Part shown: positions 1 through 6,679 of the stretch, piece by piece
Layout of the letters: the number at the start of each line of letters is the position of its first letter
Numbering within the stretch: position 1 is the stretch's first letter
NCBI GenBank assembly: GCA_937973585.1
Contig: CALJKN010000096.1
Coordinates: 1 to 18,604 of the forward strand
Direction of reading: 5' to 3'
From: an uncultured Helicobacteraceae bacterium
GTDB taxonomy: Bacteria > Campylobacterota > Campylobacteria > Campylobacterales > UBA6016
Length of the DNA stretch: 18,604 bases
Program-made: the position numbers and the translations under genes
Notes under the pieces: generated by a model
Seen by the model: the letters and a program-made list of their open reading frames with translations, nothing else
What the model was told of the DNA's origin: nothing
The model's database searches: none

Positions 1-12
1 CTCTTCCGATCT
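1..12. other. Illumina adapter remnant at contig end
   Basis: The first twelve bases, CTCTTCCGATCT, are identical to the 3' end of the standard Illumina TruSeq adapter. Their position at base 1 fits untrimmed adapter at the end of an assembled contig. They should not be treated as genomic and should not be translated as part of the antitoxin gene that runs off this edge. Confidence 0.85.
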
Positions 13-185
13 CTATCAGCCGCCCTCTTCCACCTCTCCAGCTCTTTTTGCTGTACATAGCTCTTTACCGCTTCATTGTATATCGTAGATAGCGACACCT
101 TTAGCTCGCCTTTTAGCTGCATTACCTGATTTTTTAGCTCAACAGGCATGTTAAAGGTTATTTTTTCGGTGCTAGAATTTACCAT
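13..185 (-). CDS. Partial ribbon-helix-helix (CopG-type) antitoxin-like protein
   Basis: About 57 codons are present; the 3' part is lost at the contig end. It begins MVNSSTEKITFNMPVELKNQ. A short polar start, a beta strand (EKITFNMP), helix one (VELKNQVMQLKGELK) and helix two starting at VSLSTIYNEAVKSYV are the layout of a ribbon-helix-helix DNA-binding domain, common in type II antitoxins and plasmid regulators. The start is supported by GGGAG about 8 bases upstream and a TATAAT -10 box. A toxin partner, if any, would lie beyond the contig. The family call is from motif shape. Antitoxin rather than other RHH regulator is inference. Confidence 0.7.
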
Positions 186-211
186 AATAAACTCCCGTAT
201 GTTTTTGCCGT

Positions 212-217
212 ATTATA
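212..217 (-). promoter_or_regulatory. -10 box TATAAT for the RHH gene
   Basis: On the minus strand this reads CGCTATAATACG, a consensus -10 hexamer placed about 26 bases before the ATG at 185. It gives a leader carrying the GGGAG ribosome binding site. No clear -35 is seen. Confidence 0.6.
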
Positions 218-241
218 GCGAAGTATTTTTTGTGTTAGAGT

Positions 242-1051
242 TTATTTAAATGATATTTTTGAGATATCATCAAGCTCTATATAAAATTTACCTTTTTTAG
301 ACTTCTTTATCCTTCCAAAACATAGGACATATTTACCACACAATTCATCGGCATCATCCTGATATTTTTTAAATCTTTCAAAAAAACTATTTTCTAAATC
401 TTTTGATATAAAAATGCTGCAATCGGAGAAGCCGCCAGAGTTTATCCATAGTCCTTTTATGCAAACAACATCAAGTATCTGCCCGTATAAACCTTTTATT
501 TTTCCAACGTCACTGTCGCTCAAATTTCCAAATCTTCGAAATATTGTACTTGCATTATAAGGATATTCATGCCCAATATCTATTTTTATCTTTGAAGCCG
601 CAAAGCCAGAATCATTGATAAGCATATTTAGTAGTGACTTTAATCTTCTGTTGGACTTGGCTTTACCGAGCCCATTTGTAATATGATGTGAAGAACCTGT
701 CTTGCGGGGGTTGGATTCACTATCTTCCATATCAACAATATGGGTATTTGTTTTTGACCCAAAATCAAAATCCACCTTAATGCTATTGCCGTCGTTAATT
801 AACGCTCTTTCGTCATCTTCAAGTTTTCCCGCAACAGTATCACTATCCTCTGATGCTACACTGCAACCATCTTTATGTGGTCTAGCGCCAAAACAAGCGG
901 CTTGCCCACTCTTTGCAGCTTTTTTAAAATATGCTGGATTTTTGCATTCATCGCATATTAAATTCCGTCTTTTGGTACTCAAATCGGATAGTGTTGAAAA
1001 ATCAACTGCGCTATAGACTTTATTATCTAGTGTACATCTTGCTAGTTCCAT
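242..1051 (-). CDS. Unrecognised protein with N-terminal Cys/His zinc-type motif
   Basis: 269 aa, function unknown. The N-terminal 70 residues resemble the front of CoiA-like proteins: a strand around NKVYSAVDFSTL, then C33-x2-C36, C53, H59 and C63 in a CFGARPH block, suitable for one zinc ion. Residues 70-130 are acidic and probably disordered. The C-terminal part, about 175-269, is strand-rich (GQILDVVCIKGLWI, GKYVLCFGRIKKSKKGKFYIE) and could be an OB-like fold; that is a guess from the pattern. No signal peptide or membrane segment. The start has AAAAGG 7 bases before the ATG. It lies 44 bases after the phosphoribosyltransferase stop on the same strand and may be co-transcribed. Codon use looks less ATA-rich than the core genes, suggesting acquisition. 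Confidence 0.7.
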   Translation of the reverse strand: MELARCTLDNKVYSAVDFSTLSDLSTKRRNLICDECKNPAYFKKAAKSGQAACFGARPHKDGCSVASEDSDTVAGKLEDDERALINDGNSIKVDFDFGSKTNTHIVDMEDSESNPRKTGSSHHITNGLGKAKSNRRLKSLLNMLINDSGFAASKIKIDIGHEYPYNASTIFRRFGNLSDSDVGKIKGLYGQILDVVCIKGLWINSGGFSDCSIFISKDLENSFFERFKKYQDDADELCGKYVLCFGRIKKSKKGKFYIELDDISKISFK

Positions 1052-1095
1052 TGCTTAACCTTTTCTCGATATGCCAAGTTTGCTGACTGAAAAAT

Positions 1096-1551
1096 TTAGC
1101 CTACAATGCCTTCCCCGCCATCCCTCTCCCAAAAAAACTCCACCCACTCATCAGTCAAATGCAGATAATAATCAGCCTTGATAACGGCGCTCTCCCTCTG
1201 AAATAGCGCCGCTGTTTTGAACTCAACAAGCGGATAGGAGGCTTGTAATTTTTTCATGACGACTTTTAGCGTTTCGCCGGTGTCCACTATCTCGTCGGCT
1301 ACTATTATTTTTTTGGCGTTACCCAGATTCGGAAGCTCATCCACCACCGGAGCACCAAGCTTTGTCTGCCCCTCGTATGAGGCGGTATTTAGTGCGTACA
1401 TCTTTCGCACGCCTGTATTCATAGCGATAAAGTGCGCCAACGTCGCCCCGCCTCTGGCGATAAACACTATCCCGTCCGCCCCAAAATCCGATAGTCTGCC
1501 GGATAGCTCTTTTGTATCTGCCGCAAATTCATCGTATCCGTATACTCTCAC
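1096..1551 (-). CDS. Purine-type phosphoribosyltransferase
   Basis: 151 aa cytoplasmic enzyme. The signature IIVADEIVDTGETL is the PRPP-binding loop of type I phosphoribosyltransferases, and IARGG upstream is the PPi loop. Size and layout resemble xanthine/hypoxanthine-guanine phosphoribosyltransferases (purine base + PRPP to nucleotide), but the base specificity cannot be read from the sequence. I place the start at the GTG at 1551, because AAGGGG lies 6 bases before it and an extended -10 promoter sits at 1584-1592. The frame stays open to a TTG at 1593, but that codon falls on the promoter. The stop is followed after 44 bases by the zinc-motif protein. Divergent from the EamA transporter gene. 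Confidence 0.85.
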   Translation of the reverse strand: MRVYGYDEFAADTKELSGRLSDFGADGIVFIARGGATLAHFIAMNTGVRKMYALNTASYEGQTKLGAPVVDELPNLGNAKKIIVADEIVDTGETLKVVMKKLQASYPLVEFKTAALFQRESAVIKADYYLHLTDEWVEFFWERDGGEGIVG

Positions 1552-1568
1552 CGTTAGCCCCTTTTTGG

Positions 1569-1574
1569 TAAAAT
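1569..1574 (+). promoter_or_regulatory. Extended -10 (TGGTAAAAT) for the EamA gene
   Basis: TTTTTGGTAAAAT is an extended -10. The same TTTTGGTAAAAT string occurs before dnaJ at 6641-6652. A transcript would begin close to 1581, the first possible start codon of the transporter, so its mRNA may be leaderless. Confidence 0.5.
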
Positions 1575-1580
1575 GCTTAC

Positions 1581-2453
1581 GTGATAATAACAAAAGAACA
1601 AAAAGCGGTACTATTTATGTTTACGGCGACGCTACTGTTTTCGGTAGTAGCGCTATGTGCAAAACTGGTCTCCCGCCTCGGCGCTTTAGAGATTACGTTT
1701 TTTAGAAACGCTGTCGGAATTGTGTTTTTGCTGATGTTTTTTAATTATGCAAAACCGAAAAAGTTTAACGGCCAAAAATTATGGCTCCTCCTTTTTAGAG
1801 GGTTTATCGGCACTGTTGCCCTAATCGCATTTTTCTATAACGTGGCAAACGCCACCCTATCGGACGCTTTGACATTTACAAAGACAGAGCCGCTGTTTAG
1901 CGCCCTATTGGCATTTTGGCTGATGTCGGAGAGGCTTGATAGAACAAAGATAGCAGCCATACTCATAGGATTTTTGGGTATTGCGGTTATCGGTATAGAG
2001 AGGGGTATCCATCTGGCCTATGCAAACGGGGTCGGGATATTTGCCGGATTTTGTGCGGCACTGGCATACACGACCATACGGCGGATTCGGGATGACTTTG
2101 ATTACAAGTTTGTAGTGTTGTCGTTTATGCTTTTTGGAACGGTTTTGCCTCTGATTTTGATGGCTGCATCCGGATTTTTGGGAGAGGGTGAGATCATCAG
2201 AGGTTTTGTCGCCCCTACCCCGAACGAGCTTTGGGCACTTCTGGCGGTCGGAGCGTTATCGGCGGTCGGGCAGGCACTTATGACAAAGGCATATTTTTTT
2301 GCTAGAGCCGGAATAGTGAGTACGGTTAGTTATTTTAGTATCCTTTTTGGGGTAATTTTTGGAGTTGCGGCGGGTGACCCACTACCTACGGCTTTTGTGT
2401 TTGCCGGAATGGGGCTTATCGTAGTCTCGGGGATTTTGATAGCGAGAAAATGA
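1581..2453 (+). CDS. EamA/DMT-family transporter
   Basis: 290 aa inner-membrane protein with about ten hydrophobic segments arranged as two EamA repeats. The first starts near residue 10 (FMFTATLLFSVVALCAKLVS), the second near 150 (GVGIFAGFCAALAYTTIRRI). The family exports or imports small metabolites; the substrate cannot be predicted. The start is GTG at 1581, because the frame closes at a TAA just upstream (1569-1571) and the conserved N-terminus already precedes the next Met codon at 1617. No ribosome binding site is visible, and the -10 box lies only 6 bases upstream, so a leaderless message is plausible. A palindromic repeat follows the stop. Confidence 0.85.
   Translation: MIITKEQKAVLFMFTATLLFSVVALCAKLVSRLGALEITFFRNAVGIVFLLMFFNYAKPKKFNGQKLWLLLFRGFIGTVALIAFFYNVANATLSDALTFTKTEPLFSALLAFWLMSERLDRTKIAAILIGFLGIAVIGIERGIHLAYANGVGIFAGFCAALAYTTIRRIRDDFDYKFVVLSFMLFGTVLPLILMAASGFLGEGEIIRGFVAPTPNELWALLAVGALSAVGQALMTKAYFFARAGIVSTVSYFSILFGVIFGVAAGDPLPTAFVFAGMGLIVVSGILIARK
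1584..1592 (-). promoter_or_regulatory. Extended -10 (TGTTATTAT) for the phosphoribosyltransferase
   Basis: On the minus strand the sequence is TTTTTGTTATTATCACG, a TGn-extended -10. Transcription would start near 1577 and give a leader of about 25 bases with AAGGGG before the GTG at 1551. It overlaps the first codons of the divergent EamA gene. Confidence 0.5.
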
Positions 2454-2456
2454 AAC

Positions 2457-2532
2457 TATTTGATGGTTTCTCAAATCTTGAGCAAAGCCCAAGATTAGGT
2501 CTTCGGCAGACTGCCCGTCACCGCTAGCGGCT
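2457..2532 (+). repeat. Palindromic repeat, copy A
   Basis: A 76-bp element matching copy B at 10905-10979 in roughly 60 positions. It contains three small dyads: AATCTTG/CAAGATT around a GCAAAGC loop (2474-2496), GTCT/AGAC (2499-2511) and CCGCTAGCGG (2521-2530). It lies just past the EamA stop. It resembles REP-type intergenic repeats in size and layout. It may also act as an mRNA 3' structure. Confidence 0.75.
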
Positions 2533-2552
2533 CCAAGCGGCATAGTGCTCAG

Positions 2553-2558
2553 TATAAT
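2553..2558 (+). promoter_or_regulatory. -10 box TATAAT for the mtaB operon
   Basis: A perfect TATAAT within CAGTATAATAC, 41 bases before the GTG start of mtaB. Transcription would start near 2565. Confidence 0.6.
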
Positions 2559-2560
2559 AC

Positions 2561-2580
2561 AACGGGCTTTGCTCGTTTTA
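2561..2580 (+). terminator. Hairpin followed by T-run, terminator-like
   Basis: AACGGGC-TTT-GCTCGTT can fold into a 7-bp stem with one G-U pair, followed by TTTAG. Its GGGCTTTGCTC core is the exact reverse complement of GAGCAAAGCCC in copy A at 2480-2490. It could end EamA transcription, but it falls at the predicted mtaB start point, so the role is uncertain. Confidence 0.35.
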
Positions 2581-2599
2581 GCATATTTTAGGAACATTA

Positions 2600-3832
2600 G
2601 TGAAAAAAATATATTTTAAAACTTTCGGATGCCGGACAAATATGTTTGATACGCAGATTATGATAGAAAATCTGGGCGAGTATACTACGACAAACAACGA
2701 ATCACAGGCCGATACGGTTGTTATAAATTCGTGTACGGTCACAAACGGAGCCGACACGGGAGTCAGGCAATACGTCTCAAAACTAAAAAAAGATTATCCG
2801 GAAATCAAAATAATGTTTACCGGATGCGGTGTCGATACCGAGGGGAAAAAACTGTTTGAGGCCGGAAAACTGGATTTTGTATTCGGACACTCCGAAAAAA
2901 CAAAAATAAGCGAATTTTTATCGGCTCCAAAAGCTTTTATCTCCGGCGATAAAGAGCATATAGACACATCGGTCATAACAGGTTTTGAGGGGAAGACAAA
3001 AGCATTTATAAAAATTCAGGAGGGGTGTGATTTTAGTTGCAGCTACTGTATCATCCCGTCAGTCAGAGGGCATAGCAGGAGCATTCCGGCGAGAGTCGTA
3101 ATAAGACAGATAGAAAAGCTATACGAAAACGGTTTTGAAGAGTTTGTCTTTACGGGGACAAACGTCGGAAGCTACCGTGACGGTGAGATAGATCTGGCGA
3201 AACTCCTTTTGTCTATACAAAAACTAGGAATTGCAAAAAGGCTACGGATGGGGAGTGTAGAGCCGTCGCAAATCACCGAAGAGTTTTTAGAGATAGTATC
3301 CGGCGATATTTTTGCAAAACAGCTCCATATAGCAATTCAGCACAGCTCAAACAGGATACTAAAAGCGATGAGCAGGCAAAACAGGTACGAAGACGATCTG
3401 GCTTTGTTTGAGAAACTCTCGTCTCTTGGGTTTGCGATAGGAACGGACTATATTGTCGGATTTCCCGGGGAGTCGGATGAAATCTGGGAAGAGGCACTAA
3501 AAAACATAGAGGCAATGCCGCTAACCCATATACACCCGTTTATCTACTCAAAAAGAGATCATACCGAAGCCGCCACACTAAAAGCCGACGTGAATGGAGT
3601 AACGGCAAAGGAGAGACTCCATACGTTAAACGAAATAGTCAAACAAAAAAACTATTTGTTTAGAAAAAATCTACAATCTCCGCTTATAATTCACATAGAG
3701 GAATCGGGCAAAAGCGGTTTTGACCAGTACTTTAACAAGGTAACGTTTGAGACCAAAACCGATAAAAAATGGGTTACAACAACGGAGTATGAAGTTTTAG
3801 CCGAACAAACTTTGCTTAGAGGGGAGCCTTGA
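2600..3832 (+). CDS. mtaB: tRNA t6A37 methylthiotransferase MtaB
   Basis: 410 aa radical-SAM enzyme of the methylthiotransferase family, which adds a methylthio group to t6A at position 37 of ANN-decoding tRNAs. The N-terminal cluster domain has C11, C45 and C76. The radical-SAM triad is C143-x3-C147-x2-C150 (GCDFSCSYC). The C-terminal end is shorter than in MiaB. The GCRTN start and NSCTVT motif favour MtaB over MiaB or RimO. The start is GTG with AGGA 7 bases upstream. First gene of a compact operon: its TGA overlaps the ATG of the 57-aa gene by one base (TGATG). Confident of family, fairly confident of subfamily. Confidence 0.92.
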   Translation: MKKIYFKTFGCRTNMFDTQIMIENLGEYTTTNNESQADTVVINSCTVTNGADTGVRQYVSKLKKDYPEIKIMFTGCGVDTEGKKLFEAGKLDFVFGHSEKTKISEFLSAPKAFISGDKEHIDTSVITGFEGKTKAFIKIQEGCDFSCSYCIIPSVRGHSRSIPARVVIRQIEKLYENGFEEFVFTGTNVGSYRDGEIDLAKLLLSIQKLGIAKRLRMGSVEPSQITEEFLEIVSGDIFAKQLHIAIQHSSNRILKAMSRQNRYEDDLALFEKLSSLGFAIGTDYIVGFPGESDEIWEEALKNIEAMPLTHIHPFIYSKRDHTEAATLKADVNGVTAKERLHTLNEIVKQKNYLFRKNLQSPLIIHIEESGKSGFDQYFNKVTFETKTDKKWVTTTEYEVLAEQTLLRGEP

Positions 3833-4005
3833 TGGAGAGGGTAAACTGCTACAAATGCAAACATTTTTTTGTGACATATGAACCAAAAAGACCTTACGGA
3901 TGCAGGGTGCACGGTTTCAAAGGGCCACATCTGCCAAGCCTCACCGTATTTCAAAGTAGCGGAATGCAATGTCAGCTTTTTGAGGAAAAAAGGATAAACA
4001 AATGA
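3832..4005 (+). CDS. 57-aa cysteine-rich small protein
   Basis: Begins MERVNCYKCKHFFVTYEPKR. C6-x2-C9, then C24, H27 and C47 suggest a small zinc knuckle. No signal or membrane segment. Function unknown. The gene is real by context: GGGGAG precedes the ATG, its start overlaps the mtaB stop by one base, and its stop overlaps the mltA start in an ATGA arrangement, so all three are translationally coupled. The motif pattern (CYxCKHFxVTYExxxPYGCxxxGF) looks like a conserved family rather than chance coding. A metal-dependent helper role is only a guess. Confidence 0.8.
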   Translation: MERVNCYKCKHFFVTYEPKRPYGCRVHGFKGPHLPSLTVFQSSGMQCQLFEEKRINK

Positions 4006-5225
4006 AAATCCAAATAGCCGTCATATCGGCAATAGTGTTAATATTTGCCGGATGTGCCGTCAAAGACGAAAAGATAGTGCCGCCAAAAAAAGAGATAGCC
4101 AAAAAACCGGTTCTCCAAAAATCGGCCAAAAAACCTTCCGAGGCCGTCACCGCCGCCCCTACGCCGGAATTTTTCAGAGCGCTTGATCTATCCGTCGGAT
4201 ACTATGATAGACTCTCCAAAAAAAATACGACATTTAACTATGGGGATCAAAACTATACGGCTTCGCAAATGAGAGATTCGCTGCTACTGTTCAAAAAGTA
4301 CGCCGTCTCAATGAACAAAGATGAGCTGTTAAAAAAACTGGATGAGGATTTTCTCCTTTATGAGAGCAGAAACGAAAAAGATTCGGCTCTTTTGACCGGC
4401 TACTACGCCCCTGTTCTAAAAGGCTCTCTCACAAAGTCAGACGAGTTTTACGCCCCGCTATATCCGTATCCGCAGGATTTGATAACGGCTGATCTGAAAA
4501 GATTTCCGACATCAAATTCAGTGCGGGATATAGCCGGAAAAATAGAGGGAAAATCGCTCGTCCCTTACTACACCAGAGAGGAGATAGATAACGGAGCGCT
4601 AAAAGAGAAGCCGCTACTTTATCTATCTAGCAAGGTAGACGCTTTTTTGTTAGAGGTACAGGGTTCCGGCATTATAGAGGTTGACGGGGTCAAAAGATAT
4701 GTAGGATACGCCGGAAAAAACGGACACCCGTATACGTCTATAGGCAAAGTAATAGCCGATGAAAAGCTGATGAACTCCGACAAAGTCAATATGCAGACGA
4801 TGAAAGAGTTTTTGGAGGAGAACCCGAAAATCAGAGATTACGTCCTAAACAAAAACAAAAGCTACGTCTTTTTCAAATTCAACGAAAAAGAGGGGATATT
4901 CGGCAATATCGGTCTATCTCTGACCGCAAAAGAGAGCGTTGCCATGGATAATGAACTTTTACCGAAAGGGGCTTTGGCGTTCATAAAAACAGTTGTCCCA
5001 AAAAAGATAGAGGGTCAAAAAGTAGTCGCCAGAACCGAGAGGGAGCCGTTTGAGAAATTCGTGATGGTTCAGGATACCGGAGGGGCTATCAGAGGGGGCG
5101 GAAGGGTTGATATATATTTTGGCGAAGGGGACGAGGCTCTTTTTTATGCCGGGCAAACCGCCTCAAAAGGGGAGGTCTATCTACTTGTCGCCAAAAAAGA
5201 GTCTTTGAATCATATAACAAAATAA
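4002..5225 (+). CDS. mltA: Membrane-bound lytic murein transglycosylase A
   Basis: 407 aa outer-membrane lipoprotein that cleaves peptidoglycan glycan strands to 1,6-anhydro ends. A lipoprotein signal ends in FAGC with the lipid Cys at 18. The MltA barrel domain is recognised by SKVDAFLLEVQGSG and GYAGKNGHPYTSIGK around residues 200-250. The C-terminal 3D domain carries QDTGGAIRGGGRVDIYFG, with D358 a good match for a catalytic aspartate of the family. Length is normal. Starts at the ATG overlapping the stop of the 57-aa gene. A lipoprotein gene follows 24 bases downstream. Confidence 0.93.
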   Translation: MKIQIAVISAIVLIFAGCAVKDEKIVPPKKEIAKKPVLQKSAKKPSEAVTAAPTPEFFRALDLSVGYYDRLSKKNTTFNYGDQNYTASQMRDSLLLFKKYAVSMNKDELLKKLDEDFLLYESRNEKDSALLTGYYAPVLKGSLTKSDEFYAPLYPYPQDLITADLKRFPTSNSVRDIAGKIEGKSLVPYYTREEIDNGALKEKPLLYLSSKVDAFLLEVQGSGIIEVDGVKRYVGYAGKNGHPYTSIGKVIADEKLMNSDKVNMQTMKEFLEENPKIRDYVLNKNKSYVFFKFNEKEGIFGNIGLSLTAKESVAMDNELLPKGALAFIKTVVPKKIEGQKVVARTEREPFEKFVMVQDTGGAIRGGGRVDIYFGEGDEALFYAGQTASKGEVYLLVAKKESLNHITK

Positions 5226-5249
5226 AAGCAACTAATAACGGAGATAATT

Positions 5250-6035
5250 TTGAATAAACAAGCTATTTTTTTGACTGCGACGGCGGCCGCAATGCTGTTT
5301 TGCGGTTGCGCCGGCACAGATATACAAAACAACATCACAACACAAAAAAAATGTCTGGATAGAACGGCGCTAGAGCAAAAAGAGTACGAAGAGCTTTTGA
5401 GGCTAAAAACCGCCCTAACCCCTTTTAAGACAGGATACAACGATACTATAGCCTATATAAATTTTCTAAACGTATACGTTGCCGACTATGCAAAATACAT
5501 TCAGACAGCCTCTGTGGCCTCCTCCGCAATAGCAATAATGCCGATTCCGTATGCGGGACAAATATCGTCTGCGGCAAACTTTGCCTCAAAAATCACAACC
5601 CTTGCCGCAAATGCATCGAGGGCAAATACCAACCTGTACAACTCCTTAATAGCGTTTGAGACAAAACTGGCCGCATACGAAAAATCCAAAGACCCCGCAA
5701 AACTCCAAGAGGCCGGAAAATTTGCAAACGAATACATACTCTCCGAATCAATAGCGGCCGAAAATGCAACTGTAAAACTAAAAGAGGGGGCAAACTCACT
5801 ACTGGCGGCCGTCTCTATGGCTTCTGCATATACGGGGGCTATCGGCGATGCTGCGGCAAAAGTCGGAAGCCTATGGGGAAAAGAAAAAGAGGCCAAAAAG
5901 ATGGACGATAAAGCGCTAAAAAGTAAAAACGAGGGGATTGACAAAAAGCTAGAGGCAATCATAGCCTCAATGGGAGAGGCCAAGAATCTAGTCAGAACAT
6001 CAAATAAAATAATGGAGCTGTATGCCCCCCTCTAG
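5250..6035 (+). CDS. Putative helical lipoprotein, function unknown
   Basis: 261 aa. The signal MNKQAIFLTATAAAMLFCGC has a lipobox-like end with Cys20 as the likely lipid site; Phe at -3 is not ideal. The mature part is almost all predicted helix and Ala-rich. A hydrophobic stretch sits at about residues 88-125, followed by charged, Lys-rich helices. The start is TTG with GGAG 6 bases upstream; no ATG precedes the signal. Last gene of the mtaB-mltA operon, so an envelope role with the transglycosylase is plausible but unproven. The long hydrophobic mid-helix is also reminiscent of helical pore-forming proteins, a weak analogy. Its TAG shares CTAG with the recR stop on the other strand. Confidence 0.75.
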   Translation: MNKQAIFLTATAAAMLFCGCAGTDIQNNITTQKKCLDRTALEQKEYEELLRLKTALTPFKTGYNDTIAYINFLNVYVADYAKYIQTASVASSAIAIMPIPYAGQISSAANFASKITTLAANASRANTNLYNSLIAFETKLAAYEKSKDPAKLQEAGKFANEYILSESIAAENATVKLKEGANSLLAAVSMASAYTGAIGDAAAKVGSLWGKEKEAKKMDDKALKSKNEGIDKKLEAIIASMGEAKNLVRTSNKIMELYAPL

Positions 6036-6598
6036 GCTTTAACCCTAGACTCTATCGCCCTAGCCAGCGATACGGTGTCGATATTTTCAAATGCGACACC
6101 GGTCGGCACACCGTGTGCAATTTTTGTAAATGCAACAGGATAAGAGGAGAGTCTATCCTCCAAATAAATGATCAACCCGTCACTCTCGACAGATGGGGTA
6201 AAGGCAAATATCACCTCCTCAACTCCGCCCTTCACACTCTCTTCAAGTCTTGATACGGTCGTCGCTTTTAACTCGTCAAATACAAAATACCGTCCGTCAA
6301 AACCACCCGATAACTCTATCGAAAATATATCTTTCGGACTTGCCACAAGACAAAGTCTAGCCGGATTTCTGGCCTCGTCGGCACATATATGACATATTTC
6401 GTCTTCGGTTATATTGCCGCATACCGAGCACTTTTTTACCTCTCTGACACCCTCTTCTATCAGGTGGGCAAACTTTATCGCCTTTATTTCGTCCTCAAAG
6501 AGTAGATGGTATGCGATCTTGAATGCACTTTTACGCCCGATAGTAGGTAGTGAAGCCAAAGTATCGACTAGTTCTGCAAATTTTGCGCTTGATTTCAT
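6032..6598 (-). CDS. recR: Recombination mediator RecR
   Basis: 188 aa. RecR with RecO helps load RecA at gaps during RecF-pathway repair. Visible parts: N-terminal helix-hairpin-helix (LASLPTIGRKSAFKIAYHLL, residues 14-33), a four-cysteine zinc site at C57, C60, C69 and C72, a Toprim-like middle, and the C-terminal IAHGVPTGVAFENID segment matching the family's RIAHGxPxGxxLE. Length is slightly under the usual 195-200. The start ATG at 6598 has no ribosome binding site and lies just after a TATTAT box, so the mRNA may be leaderless. Divergent from dnaJ; convergent and stop-overlapping with the upstream lipoprotein. Confidence 0.95.
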   Translation of the reverse strand: MKSSAKFAELVDTLASLPTIGRKSAFKIAYHLLFEDEIKAIKFAHLIEEGVREVKKCSVCGNITEDEICHICADEARNPARLCLVASPKDIFSIELSGGFDGRYFVFDELKATTVSRLEESVKGGVEEVIFAFTPSVESDGLIIYLEDRLSSYPVAFTKIAHGVPTGVAFENIDTVSLARAIESRVKA

Positions 6599-6605
6599 GG
6601 CGGCG

Positions 6606-6611
6606 ATAATA
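6606..6611 (-). promoter_or_regulatory. -10 box TATTAT for recR
   Basis: Reads GTGTATTATCGCCGCC before the ATG on the minus strand. The predicted transcription start falls at about 6599-6600, one or two bases before the start codon. No Shine-Dalgarno is present, which fits leaderless translation. Confidence 0.45.
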
Positions 6612-6646
6612 CACTATCGTTATTTAAATCTTATGGGCTATTTTGG

Positions 6647-6652
6647 TAAAAT
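6647..6652 (+). promoter_or_regulatory. Extended -10 (TGGTAAAAT) for dnaJ
   Basis: TTTTGGTAAAATTCGC lies 28 bases upstream of the dnaJ ATG, leaving a short leader with TGAGGG as ribosome binding site. It is the same 12-mer as before the EamA gene. No heat-shock inverted repeat (CIRCE or HAIR-like) is seen. Confidence 0.55.
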
Positions 6653-6679
6653 TCGCAAAAAATTTTCTGAGGGTTTTTA

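Noticed and set aside
6032..6035. CTAG shared by two stop codons in opposite directions (unknown lipoprotein and recR)
   Set aside because: Convergent genes ending in overlapping TAGs are compact but not rare; no function needed.
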